A stretch of 36,427 nt of DNA. Origin: Myxococcales bacterium (lineage in GTDB: Bacteria > Myxococcota_A > Polyangia > Polyangiales > Polyangiaceae). This document shows positions 13,987-22,939 of the stretch, one piece after another (position 1 is the first letter of the stretch; every line of letters starts with the position of its first letter). The position numbers were made by a program, and so were the translations under genes. A model generated the notes under the pieces. That model was not told the origin of the DNA. It was given only the letters and a program-made list of their open reading frames with translations, and did not search any database. The stretch covers positions 1-36,427 of the forward strand of contig CAHJWM010000047.1 of NCBI GenBank assembly GCA_903642325.1, given 5' to 3'.

Positions 13987-14876
13987 CGCCGGCCGCTCGG
14001 ATCCAAAAAGCGCTGCGTCAGGTCCCCATAGGCGTCGATGCGCCGATCACGGAAAAATGGCCAATTGCGCCGCACCCACTCTTGGCGAGATAAATCGCAG
14101 TCGACGACGAGGGTTTCTTCTTCCTGCCCAGCTTGTGCCAGCACCACGCCGAAGGGATCGGCCACGAAGGAATGCCCCCAAAATTCAATGCCGCCGTCAG
14201 CGGGGCCTTCATGACCCACGCGGTTGACCGCGATCACGAACACGCCATTGGCGATGGCGTGGCTCCGCTGCATGGTCTGCCAAGCCGAGACCTGCGCCGC
14301 GCCGTACTGCTCTTTTTCAGCCGGATGCCAACCGATGGCGGTCGGATACGTGAGCACTTCGGCGCCGCGCATGGCGGTCAAACGAGCCGCCTCTGGATAC
14401 CATTGGTCCCAGCAGATCAGCGTGCCCACGTTGGCCGTGGGCGTCTGAAACGTGGTGAAGCCCAGATCACCCGGGGTAAAATAATACTTCTCCATGAACA
14501 GCGGATCATCGGGGATGTGCATCTTGCGGTACAGGCCGAGGCGCTCGCCCGTCGGCCCGAGCATCACGACGCTGTTGTGATAGACGCCGGGCGCGCGCTT
14601 CTCGAAAACGGGCGTGACGACGCTGACCCTGCACTCCTTGGCCACGCGCGAGATGGTGGTGATGGTCGGTCCGTCCAGCGGTTCGGCGAGATCGAAGAAC
14701 GCCGCGTCCTCCGTCTGGCAAAAGTACTGAGTCGCGAACAACTCCTGGAGGCAAATCAGAGTCGCACCGCGGCCGGCGGCGTCGCGGATCGCCAGCGCCG
14801 TTTTCTCGAGGTTCGCGCTTTTGTCCAGCGCGACGCGGGTTTGAATCAGGCCAACTTTCAGGCTGTGCTGGGTCAT
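13983..14876 (-). CDS. aguB: N-carbamoylputrescine amidohydrolase
   Basis: 297 residues, ATG 14876. A member of the carbon-nitrogen hydrolase (nitrilase) superfamily with the complete catalytic triad E45 (CLQELFATQYFC), K118 (GLYRKMHIPDDP) and C155 (GTLICWDQWYPEAA). The FMEKYYFTPGDLGF and EQYGAAQVSAWQTMQRSHAI segments are typical of AguB. It releases putrescine from N-carbamoylputrescine with CO2 and ammonia, the step after AguA. Gene order aguB-aguA with a 4-base ATGA overlap indicates one operon and coupled translation. No arginine decarboxylase is in the window, so agmatine must come from elsewhere. Confidence 0.92.
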   Translation of the reverse strand: MTQHSLKVGLIQTRVALDKSANLEKTALAIRDAAGRGATLICLQELFATQYFCQTEDAAFFDLAEPLDGPTITTISRVAKECRVSVVTPVFEKRAPGVYHNSVVMLGPTGERLGLYRKMHIPDDPLFMEKYYFTPGDLGFTTFQTPTANVGTLICWDQWYPEAARLTAMRGAEVLTYPTAIGWHPAEKEQYGAAQVSAWQTMQRSHAIANGVFVIAVNRVGHEGPADGGIEFWGHSFVADPFGVVLAQAGQEEETLVVDCDLSRQEWVRRNWPFFRDRRIDAYGDLTQRFLDPSGRR

Positions 14877-15048
14877 CGCGGTCCTTTAACCAGTGCTCCT
14901 AGCACCGCTGGACGCGGCTCCAAAGCCTCCGTTTGGAGATGCGGGCCCCCGAGACCGGATGCTTATGCCAGCCTCCAAAGTACGCGAATCGAGCCGCAGC
15001 CGCGACCCCAATCAATGGTACACGGCAGCCGTGGCGCGTGACGGAGAG

Positions 15049-15804
15049 ATGGCAGAGGGCCCCGAGGTAGAGCTCGGCGCGGACTGGTTGATCATCACGC
15101 CCACGTACAACGAGCATTCCAACTTAGAGGCGTTCGTCGAAGCCACGCTCGGCAACGCGCCGCGGGCGCATATCTTGATCGTCGACGACAACTCGCCGGA
15201 CGGCACAGGGGCGCTGGCCGACGAGCTAGCGGCGCGTGACGGCCGCGTGCGGGTGATGCACCGTCCGAGCAAACTGGGCTTGGGCACGGCGTACAACGCG
15301 GGGTTTCAACACGGCCTGCGCGGCAGTTACCGCTTTTTCTTCGAAATGGATGCGGACCTATCGCACGACCCGAAGTTCCTGCCCGACTTTTCTCGTGAGC
15401 TCGAAGCGGGGGCGGATCTGGTGATTGGATCGCGCAATGTGCCTGGCGGCGACATCGTGGGCTGGGGAGCGTGGCGGCACATCTTGTCCAAGGGCGGTTC
15501 GCTGTATTCGCGCTTGATCTTGGGCATCACCACTCGCGATCTGACCAGCGGGTATAAGGCGTTCACCCGCGAAGCGCTGCAAAGCATCTTCGCTCAACGC
15601 GTCGCCTCGAACGGCTACTCCTTTCAAATCGAGATGACGTACCGCGCCCTCCAATTGGGTTTCGATGTTCGCGAGGTGCCCATCGTATTCGTCGACCGGC
15701 AAGTGGGCGCGTCCAAAATGGATCGAACAATAGTGCTGGAAGCGGTGACCCAGGTTTGGAAGCTGCGCGTGCAAAGCTTGCTCCGCCGCCGGCAGGCCCG
15801 ATGA
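15049..15804 (+). CDS. GT2 polyprenyl-phosphate mannosyl/glycosyl synthase (DPM1-like)
   Basis: 251 residues from ATG 15049; the frame is open back to 14893 with further ATGs (14959), but the GT2 fold begins at DWLIITPTYNEHSNLEAF, so a short N-terminus is more likely. Nucleotide-binding VDDNSPDGTG, then the metal-binding EMDADLSHDP, IGSRNVPGGDIVGWG and TSGYKAFTREAL match polyprenol monophosphomannose synthases. No transmembrane segments are seen in the C-terminus, so it should be a peripheral inner-face enzyme making polyprenyl-P-sugar (mannose by family) from a nucleotide sugar. The gene overlaps the next one by ATGA, which ties it to the GT-C protein that may use its product. Divergent from aguB. 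Confidence 0.85.
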   Translation: MAEGPEVELGADWLIITPTYNEHSNLEAFVEATLGNAPRAHILIVDDNSPDGTGALADELAARDGRVRVMHRPSKLGLGTAYNAGFQHGLRGSYRFFFEMDADLSHDPKFLPDFSRELEAGADLVIGSRNVPGGDIVGWGAWRHILSKGGSLYSRLILGITTRDLTSGYKAFTREALQSIFAQRVASNGYSFQIEMTYRALQLGFDVREVPIVFVDRQVGASKMDRTIVLEAVTQVWKLRVQSLLRRRQAR

Positions 15805-17258
15805 CCCGCTTGGGGTCCCTGCGCGGGCGTCTCGCCCCCGTCACGCGTTTCTTTGGCCGGGAATCGGTTTGGGTCGTCATTTTGGCCGCGCTGTCCATCG
15901 CCGTGCACGCCAAGTATCGACTGAGCGGCTTCGGCGAGCAGGACGCCGCGCGCCTCGCGCGCGACGCCATCAGCTGGCACCTCCGGGGCCAGATCTGGTC
16001 CAATGAAACGTCTTATCGAATGCACACGAGCCCCGGCTACATTCACGTGCTGAAGGCCGCGCTCGACTTTGGGTTGCCGATTCGAAGGCTACCCAGGTTC
16101 GTGAATTGGTTCAGCGTGGTCTTCGGCACCGCCTGCGCGGCAGCGTTGTACGTTCTATTTCGCCAGTTCAGCTCGGTGCGCCACTCGGCCATGGCGATCT
16201 TCCTGTACTCCATTACACCTGGCTTTTGGATGGGCAACGTGTACGGGATGCCGACCATCCCGGCGCTGTGCCTATTCACGGTGTCACTGATCCTCTTCTT
16301 GCGCGCCGGTAGGCTCCGGAGCTCGAGGAGCCCGTGGCTGCCGATTCTCAGCGCAGGCTCGTTCCTGTGCTTGTTGGGCTCGTTGTCGTTCAAGGCGGAT
16401 CTGGTGCTCTGCACCGGCGCGTTCCTGGCGGCAGCATTCAGCACCTCGGGGCGGCGTTGGCAGATGCTGCTCTTGGCGTCCGGAGTGGTGCTCGGCGCGC
16501 TCGTGACTTCGCTTCGCTATGTCGACAAGGTTCTATTGGCCGCGCCCGACGTCGACCGGAGCACACGAGTGTTCTTGAATGAATGGAACAAGCGGTTTCC
16601 GTTCAAGGTGAGCGCGCTTTTGGATTCGAACAATAATCAAACCATCGTACATTGCGTGGGCGGCTTCTTGTTCACCGTGCTGATCGTCGCGATTCTGGCG
16701 GCTTTGCTCGCGAGCGGCCGGCAATCCCTCCTGGCCCTCGCGGCTCTGGCTTGGGGTCTGCCTCCGATCTTATTTTGGGGCCTGCAATATGGCAATCACT
16801 GTCGGCACAACGTGTTCGGGATTGCGCCGCTATTGCTGGTGGTCGGTCAGTTCGTATTTCGAGCCGCGGGTGAAAGCCTGTGGCGGGCTACGGTCTTTGC
16901 CCTGTGCCTCGTGGGTATCTCTTATTTTTCAGACACGAAGGGGCACGGCGCGGCCGCGCCTGCGTCGAACCTGATAGAGAGCACGGCCCGGCTCGAGGAA
17001 ACCACCGTTGGCTATCACCTGAGCAGTCGCCGCGTGGCGTCATCGGGTGCGCCGAAGCGCGCGATCGTGGGCAGCGACATTTTGTCGCCTTACTTAGACT
17101 TCGAAGTCTTCGCCGCGGCCAAGCAGCCCGTGATGGTCGACAGTTGGGAGCTGCACGACGGCAAGCAGGTCACGATTTTTGCCCATTCCGCGCGCCGTCA
17201 AGTGCGCGAGATAGTCCGCGACCTGGAACGCCGGGGCTTCGAGATCTTGACGAATTAG
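15801..17258 (+). CDS. GT-C-like multi-spanning membrane glycosyltransferase
   Basis: 485 residues from ATG 15801, which overlaps the stop of the GT2 gene (ATGA); an earlier start at 15756 would overlap it by 49 bases. TM1 (about 22-38) is followed by GFGEQDAARLARDA with E46 and D48, and TSPGYIHVLK, the first-loop acidic motif of GT-C enzymes. About nine further TM segments are visible up to about residue 395, then a soluble tail that includes GSDILSPYLDFEVFAA. No named family is recognised. By context it would use the lipid-linked sugar from the preceding gene on the periplasmic side. Confidence 0.7.
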   Translation: MTRLGSLRGRLAPVTRFFGRESVWVVILAALSIAVHAKYRLSGFGEQDAARLARDAISWHLRGQIWSNETSYRMHTSPGYIHVLKAALDFGLPIRRLPRFVNWFSVVFGTACAAALYVLFRQFSSVRHSAMAIFLYSITPGFWMGNVYGMPTIPALCLFTVSLILFLRAGRLRSSRSPWLPILSAGSFLCLLGSLSFKADLVLCTGAFLAAAFSTSGRRWQMLLLASGVVLGALVTSLRYVDKVLLAAPDVDRSTRVFLNEWNKRFPFKVSALLDSNNNQTIVHCVGGFLFTVLIVAILAALLASGRQSLLALAALAWGLPPILFWGLQYGNHCRHNVFGIAPLLLVVGQFVFRAAGESLWRATVFALCLVGISYFSDTKGHGAAAPASNLIESTARLEETTVGYHLSSRRVASSGAPKRAIVGSDILSPYLDFEVFAAAKQPVMVDSWELHDGKQVTIFAHSARRQVREIVRDLERRGFEILTN

Positions 17259-17312
17259 TGCTCATACCGGGCGCGGCTGGCATTCTGCGAGGACCACGAA
17301 GAAGAAGCGTGC

Positions 17313-18911
17313 TCACGGCGGCTGCAGCTCGACCCGAAACAAGCCGCGGCGGCGGTCTACGGTGTGCAGCAGTAAGTGCCTCCGCGCTAACGCTGCGCTA
17401 AATTGCGCACGCAACGCCGGGCGCCAGTGCTGTTCGAACACGAACACCGTGAGCCCGGTGCCGAAGGCTCGACTGACCGACTGAGCGCTCGACTCGGCAT
17501 TGACCGTGATGGTGCCGAGGCGCCACCGCGACCACAAAAGCTTGTCGAAGCGCGCGCTGTACACCATTGCCTTATCGGGTATTTCCTGAGACAGGGCGGC
17601 GAGCGTCGCGCTGCCCGTGCGCACCGAATCGGCTACTCTGGCAAACGAGCTGGGCTCGCGTATGCCGATCTCGTAGGCGGCATCGGCCGACACGAGACAA
17701 CAGACGACCACGCCGGGCCAGAGTACGAACCAGCGCCGGGAGCGGCCCAAAAAAAGCAGCGGCGGAAGTGCGGCGAACAGATACACCGGGCTCAGGTAAC
17801 GCGGCACGCTGTGCTCGGCCAAGGCATCCGAGGTCTGCCCTCCGAACACGTCGTTGTGCAGATGGGTGTACACGAAGAACGCCGCCAACAGCAGCGCGGC
17901 CAGAATCAGCGCGCGTGATACACGTGAGGCGGATGCCAGCCGCGCAACGATCGAGATCTGAGCCACGGACAGCACCGCGATCGGCCCCATCTTGAACCAA
18001 TATTTGAAAAACGCCGTCCGCGCGACGGACGGGATGGGCCAGCCCATCGGCATGAGGAGCACGCGCAGTAGCCCGAGGCCCGGCACGCCCGACGCACCGC
18101 GGCTCGGCCCTTCATCGCGCTCCAATACAATCTGATACGCAGCTCGAAACGCGTGTCCGGTGAGCACCCAGTTCAATAATAAGTTCAGGCCGAGCGCCCC
18201 AGCGCCGACGCCTACGAAGACGACCGAAATCTTCTTCCAATCCTCGGGCTTGGCTGCCAGCGTCAGCAAAAGCCCATCGCTCAACAGCAAGGCGGCGCAA
18301 TCGGGTCGCACCGCCGCCGCGGCCGCCACGCACAACGCCGCCGCTATGAGCCAACGCCTACCCCCCGAGTTTCGCCAAAGGGCCCAATAAGGAACGGCCC
18401 AGCACAAGCAGATCAGCACCGCAGACAGGTTCGCCCACGGCCGCATCAGCCAGTACAAGGCAGGAAACGCCAGTAACGGCGCGAAGAGGCCCAGCCAGGC
18501 CCGCCGCGCCGGCACGAGCCGCGCGCAGCCAACCGCAAACGCCGAAGCGGCCGCCGCCGGCAGCGCCATGACGCACAGCGAACCGAACACGCCGAGTCGC
18601 AATAGCGGCGCATACGCATACAGCATCACGGGCGCGTAAGTAGGTACCGCGTTGTCACCCAAGGTGACCCAACTCCGTGGGTGCGCCAGGTCCTCTGGAT
18701 CCGGAAAAGGCAGCTTGAGCAGTGGACTGCCATGCTCGCCGATGAGCGACGCGCTGAGCCTCACCACCGCTTCATCGGGCGATGGGAACACCAACGGGTT
18801 CAGACCCCAAACCCAAAGCAGGGCCGTAAAAACTAGGCCAAACCACAGCCCGCCAATCAGGCAAGTCGCGGTACGGGGAGAACGCCACGCGCTCATCACG
18901 CGCTGCCGCAT
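17313..18911 (-). CDS. GT-C-like multi-spanning membrane glycosyltransferase
   Basis: 532 residues from ATG 18911 (MRQRVMSAW); ATG 18896 also fits. The open frame continues to 19121 but that would overlap the divergent gene at 19071. TM1 is followed by LVFPSPDEAVVRLSASLI with D46-E47, the GT-C acidic pair. Membrane segments run to about residue 430, including LLMPMGWPIPSV and THLHNDVFGG with a conserved-looking external loop, and then a soluble C-terminal domain (FVFEQHWRPALRAQF). Acceptor and donor unknown. It faces the previous gene tail to tail and the next head to head, so it forms its own transcription unit. Confidence 0.75.
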   Translation of the reverse strand: MRQRVMSAWRSPRTATCLIGGLWFGLVFTALLWVWGLNPLVFPSPDEAVVRLSASLIGEHGSPLLKLPFPDPEDLAHPRSWVTLGDNAVPTYAPVMLYAYAPLLRLGVFGSLCVMALPAAAASAFAVGCARLVPARRAWLGLFAPLLAFPALYWLMRPWANLSAVLICLCWAVPYWALWRNSGGRRWLIAAALCVAAAAAVRPDCAALLLSDGLLLTLAAKPEDWKKISVVFVGVGAGALGLNLLLNWVLTGHAFRAAYQIVLERDEGPSRGASGVPGLGLLRVLLMPMGWPIPSVARTAFFKYWFKMGPIAVLSVAQISIVARLASASRVSRALILAALLLAAFFVYTHLHNDVFGGQTSDALAEHSVPRYLSPVYLFAALPPLLFLGRSRRWFVLWPGVVVCCLVSADAAYEIGIREPSSFARVADSVRTGSATLAALSQEIPDKAMVYSARFDKLLWSRWRLGTITVNAESSAQSVSRAFGTGLTVFVFEQHWRPALRAQFSAALARRHLLLHTVDRRRGLFRVELQPP

Positions 18912-19070
18912 GCCGCGACCCGGGTGCCGCGCAGCGACCGTACGAGACACATCACGATCGAGCACTGAAGCCTTCAAAGCCGCGGCGAGGCTGTCATGGG
19001 CGGACGACACCGTCAACCGCCCCCGGGCCCCGTTGCGATGCAGAGAATGGCGCGCTAAAAGGCGCGCACG

Positions 19071-20726
19071 ATGCAGGACACGGAGCGCGGCGATGCGGCG
19101 ACGACCGGCGCGCTTCCACACGTCGAGCTCCAGCAGCGCGGCTTTGGCGCGCGCTTACACCGGCTGGCGAGCTCGAGCCAGGACGCGGTCGCAGCGCTGT
19201 CACTGGCCGTGCTCTGCTTGGCTCACCGCATCGAGACGCTCGAGCCCGTCAACACGGGCGGGGATGCGGCCCGAAAGTGGGAATTCGTTCGGCAATGGTT
19301 CTTCCCGCACGATTTCGCGCACGCGGAGTGGAACCATCACATGACTCGCTTCGGTGTGCTGGTGCCCGCCTATGTGTCGCAACGCATCTTCGGGCATGGG
19401 CTGCGTGCCTACTACGCCGCCCCGCTGTGCGCGTGCATGGTGCAGGTCATCTGCGTGTACGCCTGCGGCAAGCGGCTAATGGGTCGGCTCACGGGGGGGT
19501 TGGCCGCGCTGCTCTTGATCTACACGAGCCTGATGGCCACCGCGGGCTCGCAATTACTACCCGATCTGTTCACTGGTACGTACGGCATCGCCATGGTTTA
19601 CCTGTTCCTGCGGTACACCGACGCCGAGGGTAAGGCGCGTTGGGCGTGGCTCGTGGCCAGCGCGCTCACCGCCTTCGTTGGGTACCTCGCCAAAGAGACC
19701 ATGGTGTTTTTCTATCCCGGTATGGCCATCGCGATCTGGCTGGCCGCGCGCGAGGGAAATCGGAGCTCGTTCCGCCCCTTGATCGCATCATTGGCGCTTT
19801 TTTTCGGCGTATTGCTGATTGGCCTGTTACTCGAGACGCTCGCCTACCGGATCTTCACTGACTACCACAGCCGCGCCGCAATCGTGGTGGCAAGCCATAT
19901 TGGCAATGGCGACGAAGGCGGCCGCGCCGATACTACGTTCTGGAAGTTGTTCGATCGCTACCTGCACATCGACAAGGGTTGGGTACTCGCGTTCTACGTT
20001 TTTTTGCCTTGCTGGCTTGGCGTGCTCGGCTTTGCCAAGAATTACCGCGTGCGCGCGATGCTCGCGGTCGTCGCGAGCTTCTTCTTTTTTCTGACATTTC
20101 TCGTGCGCGGCATCCATCCGTTGCTGCTGTGGCAGCGATACATGAGTCGCTACCTGGATCCGGCCGCTCCCTTCGTGAAGCTCGTCACGGCGCTCTTCGT
20201 CGCCCTCGTGGCAGAGCAACTTTGGGCCGAGCGCGGCAGCGGGGTGGTATGGCAGAAGCTCGCGCTCGTTCCCCGTTATGGCGGGTTACTGGTCATTGGG
20301 CTGTGCACCGTGCTCACGGCGTGGTCGTATTCGGAATTGCGTGAGAGCGGCTCGCAAACGTTCAAGACCGGAAGCGAGCTTTCGGAGCTTGCAAATGACG
20401 CGTACGCGCGCAACCTACCGATTGTGATTCGACGGCCACGTAACGGCGGCCAAGTCTACGCGCGCGACGTGCTGGCGCTCTACGCCATTTACATCGATCC
20501 CAAACCGCTCTTGCGGGGCGGCCGGCTTCCTTCGTTCGACGAAGCCAAACGCGTGTCGGGCTCTCTCACCTATCTGGTGCAGAACCCGCGCTCGTACGAC
20601 ATAGCCAAGGTCGACCGGATGATGGAAGCCGGCTGCGCGCTCGAAGTGAGGGAGATTTCGGCCTTCATGACCGCCGCGCCCTGGGAGACCTTACCGGCAT
20701 CGTGCGATGCCTTGAGCCAGAACTGA
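19071..20726 (+). CDS. GT-C-like multi-spanning membrane protein
   Basis: 551 residues, ATG 19071. After about 37 hydrophilic residues comes TM1 (DAVAALSLAVLCLAHRI), then EPVNTGGDAARKWEFVRQWF with D65 in the first external loop, and HHMTRFGVLVPAYV. About ten TMs follow, with FVGYLAKETMVFFYPG (KET, often near the carrier-lipid site in such proteins) and FLVRGIHPLLLWQRYMSRY. The last 120 residues are soluble (LPIVIRRPRNGGQV). No exact family. It is read together with the GT2 gene starting at 20855, so it may be the user of that enzyme's product. Confidence 0.7.
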   Translation: MQDTERGDAATTGALPHVELQQRGFGARLHRLASSSQDAVAALSLAVLCLAHRIETLEPVNTGGDAARKWEFVRQWFFPHDFAHAEWNHHMTRFGVLVPAYVSQRIFGHGLRAYYAAPLCACMVQVICVYACGKRLMGRLTGGLAALLLIYTSLMATAGSQLLPDLFTGTYGIAMVYLFLRYTDAEGKARWAWLVASALTAFVGYLAKETMVFFYPGMAIAIWLAAREGNRSSFRPLIASLALFFGVLLIGLLLETLAYRIFTDYHSRAAIVVASHIGNGDEGGRADTTFWKLFDRYLHIDKGWVLAFYVFLPCWLGVLGFAKNYRVRAMLAVVASFFFFLTFLVRGIHPLLLWQRYMSRYLDPAAPFVKLVTALFVALVAEQLWAERGSGVVWQKLALVPRYGGLLVIGLCTVLTAWSYSELRESGSQTFKTGSELSELANDAYARNLPIVIRRPRNGGQVYARDVLALYAIYIDPKPLLRGGRLPSFDEAKRVSGSLTYLVQNPRSYDIAKVDRMMEAGCALEVREISAFMTAAPWETLPASCDALSQN

Positions 20727-20854
20727 GCTTGAAGGGGCCTTCTGGCAAGCCTCGATTCACCTGGGCCGTCGCCGCCCCGCACGTTTCTCGCGGGCTAGCG
20801 CTCGGCTCCCGACGGGGCCAGTATGCGCCGATTCGCCGCGCCTCCGGTCAAGCT

Positions 20855-21850
20855 ATGAAGCTCATCATTCAGATCCCCTGTCTCAACGAAGCGGAAACGC
20901 TGTCTATCGCCTTGAATGATCTACCGAAGAGCATCCCTGGCATCGATGTCATCGAGGTACTCGTCATCGATGACGGCAGCCGTGACCGGACCATCGAAGT
21001 CGCACGGCAACATGGCGTAGAGCACGTGGTCGGCTTCCGTCAAAATCAGGGCTTGGCGCGCGCATTCATGCTCGGCCTCGAATCGTGCTTGGAGCGCGGG
21101 GCCGACATCATCGTCAACACCGACGCCGACAATCAGTATTGCGGGGCGGACATCGAAAAGCTCGTCGCGCCGATCCTCGCCGGCGATGCGGACTTCGTGA
21201 TCGGCGCGCGCCCGATCGAGAATATCGAGCACTTTTCGCCGATCAAGAAGCTACTTCAGCGCCTGGGCAGCAGCATCGTACGTCGCGTGAGTGGCACGGA
21301 CGTGGCCGACGCGCCGAGCGGGTTCCGGGCCATCTCGCGCGACGTGGCGCTGATGTTGAACGTCTTCAACGGCTACACCTACACGCTGGAGACCATCATT
21401 CAGGCGGGTCAAAAGAACATGACGGTCGTGTCCGTGCCGATCCGCGTCAACGGCGACCTGCGGCCGTCCCGCCTCGTCCGCAGCATTCCGAACTACATCA
21501 AGCGCTCGATGGTGACGATGTTTCGCATCTTCATCGTCTACCAGCCGCTACGTTTTTTCCTATCGGTGAGCGTATTCCCGCTGACCGTTGGCAGCGTCAT
21601 AGGTTTGCGATTTTTATATTATGTGCTGCAAGGTGTCGGCACTGGGCACGTGCAATCGCTGATTTTGGCGGCCGTGCTGCTGATCGTCGGATTTCTCACG
21701 TTTCTGCTCGCTATCTTGGGCGACTTGCTCAGCGTCAACCGGCGGTTGCTGGAGGAGCTCCAGCAGCGTGAACGGCGACGTGCGATCGCCGAGCGGAGCC
21801 CCGAGCACGTGGGCCGCGTACCCGACCGCGACACCGTTAGTCTTGGCTGA
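20855..21850 (+). CDS. GT2 glycosyltransferase with C-terminal membrane segments
   Basis: 331 residues from ATG 20855; the longer frame from 20702 overlaps the previous stop and lacks a fold. GT2 marks: MKLIIQIPCLNEAETLSIAL, VIDDGSRDRT, the NTDADNQYCG metal site, DAPSGFRAISRDV, and VNGDLRPSRLV. Two TM segments lie near the C-terminus (RFFLSVSVFPLTVG and LILAAVLLIVGFLTF), as in GtrB/ArnC-type enzymes that make polyprenyl-phosphate sugars. The sugar cannot be told. Its last 14 bases overlap the end of the opposite-strand GT2 gene. Confidence 0.85.
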   Translation: MKLIIQIPCLNEAETLSIALNDLPKSIPGIDVIEVLVIDDGSRDRTIEVARQHGVEHVVGFRQNQGLARAFMLGLESCLERGADIIVNTDADNQYCGADIEKLVAPILAGDADFVIGARPIENIEHFSPIKKLLQRLGSSIVRRVSGTDVADAPSGFRAISRDVALMLNVFNGYTYTLETIIQAGQKNMTVVSVPIRVNGDLRPSRLVRSIPNYIKRSMVTMFRIFIVYQPLRFFLSVSVFPLTVGSVIGLRFLYYVLQGVGTGHVQSLILAAVLLIVGFLTFLLAILGDLLSVNRRLLEELQQRERRRAIAERSPEHVGRVPDRDTVSLG

Positions 21851-22793
21851 CCCCCGCGCGTTCGCCGATCAAAAAGCGTGGTCGGTTCTTGAGCAGCTCG
21901 AAGATTTTGCCCAAGTAGGTGCCTATCACGCCCAGTAGCACGAATAAGATGCCGAACATCAACGACAAGAAAGCCATCACGGAAGGCCAACCGGCGATCG
22001 TTCTTCCCTGTTCGTACCGATACAAGATGTAAACGAACTCCAGCACGGCCAAGCCGCTGGTCATGAAGCCGATCCAAATCCCGAGCCGAAGCGGCGCGAG
22101 CGAAAAGCTCAAAATAGCGCCGGAGGCAAAGCGCAACATTTTCGGCAGGCTGTACTTCGTACGGCCGCTGAAGCGCTTGGCCGCGCGGTAGGGCAACGTG
22201 GCCGAGCGGAAACCGAGCCAGCTAACCGAGCCGCGAATGAACAGGTCGACGTCGTTCATCGAGCGCAGCGCGTCCACCGCGCTCCGATCCAGCAAACGAA
22301 AGTCCGAATTGCCGGGCGCCATGGCGACGCCGGTCAATCGCGAAAACAGTCCATAAAACCAGCGCGAGGTAGCGCGTTTGAAGAACGTGGTGTCTTCCGC
22401 GTCCGCGCGCTGGGTGTTCACGACCTTGTAGCCCTCGCGCCAACGCGCGAAGAGCTCCGGAATTAGCTCGGGCGGATGCTGCAAATCACCATCCATACTC
22501 ACGATCGCTTGCCCGCGCGCCTCCGTCAAACCCGCCATGAGCGCGCCTTGATGGCCGAAGTTACGCGCCAGACGCGCGCCGCGTACGAACGGATGAAGCC
22601 GCGATTGCTCGCTGATTTGCGACCAAGTGCCATCCGAGCTGCCGTCGTCGACAAGAATGATCTCGAAGGGCGTGCCGATCGGCGAGACGTAGGTTTCGAC
22701 CGCCGCGACGAAGGCCGCGACGTTGCCCTCCTCGTTGTACATTGGCGCGACAATCGACAGGCTCGGCCTTGGTTTATGGTCAATCTCGCTCAT
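21837..22793 (-). CDS. GT2 polyprenyl-phosphate glycosyltransferase (GtrB/ArnC-like)
   Basis: 318 residues, ATG 22793. LSIVAPMYNEEGNVAAF opens the fold; LVDDGSSDGTW, NFGHQGALMAGL and the metal site SMDGDLQHPPELIPE follow, then NSDFRLLDRSAV and FSGRTKYSLPKML. Two C-terminal TM helices (LAPLRLGIWIGFMTSG, MAFLSLMFGILFVLLGVIG) are the mark of GtrB-type enzymes, which transfer glucose or another sugar to bactoprenyl phosphate. Close to the O-antigen modification and polymyxin-resistance groups by sequence pattern. It runs against the neighbours on the plus strand on both sides. Confidence 0.88.
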   Translation of the reverse strand: MSEIDHKPRPSLSIVAPMYNEEGNVAAFVAAVETYVSPIGTPFEIILVDDGSSDGTWSQISEQSRLHPFVRGARLARNFGHQGALMAGLTEARGQAIVSMDGDLQHPPELIPELFARWREGYKVVNTQRADAEDTTFFKRATSRWFYGLFSRLTGVAMAPGNSDFRLLDRSAVDALRSMNDVDLFIRGSVSWLGFRSATLPYRAAKRFSGRTKYSLPKMLRFASGAILSFSLAPLRLGIWIGFMTSGLAVLEFVYILYRYEQGRTIAGWPSVMAFLSLMFGILFVLLGVIGTYLGKIFELLKNRPRFLIGERAGVSQD

Positions 22794-22939
22794 TTTCGCC
22801 CAGATCTAGCCGTCGATACCATGGGCTCGGCAAGCGCGCGACCGCGCGGCTCGCCATCTGCTCGCGGCCACGCGAACCGGTGCTGGGCCCGCGCGCAAAA
22901 ACCAGCTATCGGAGCCACGTGCCGCGTGAACATCGCACC

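Noticed and set aside
14133-15041. A 302-codon plus-strand frame opposite aguB
   Set aside because: Antisense shadow; the aguB frame holds the full catalytic triad.
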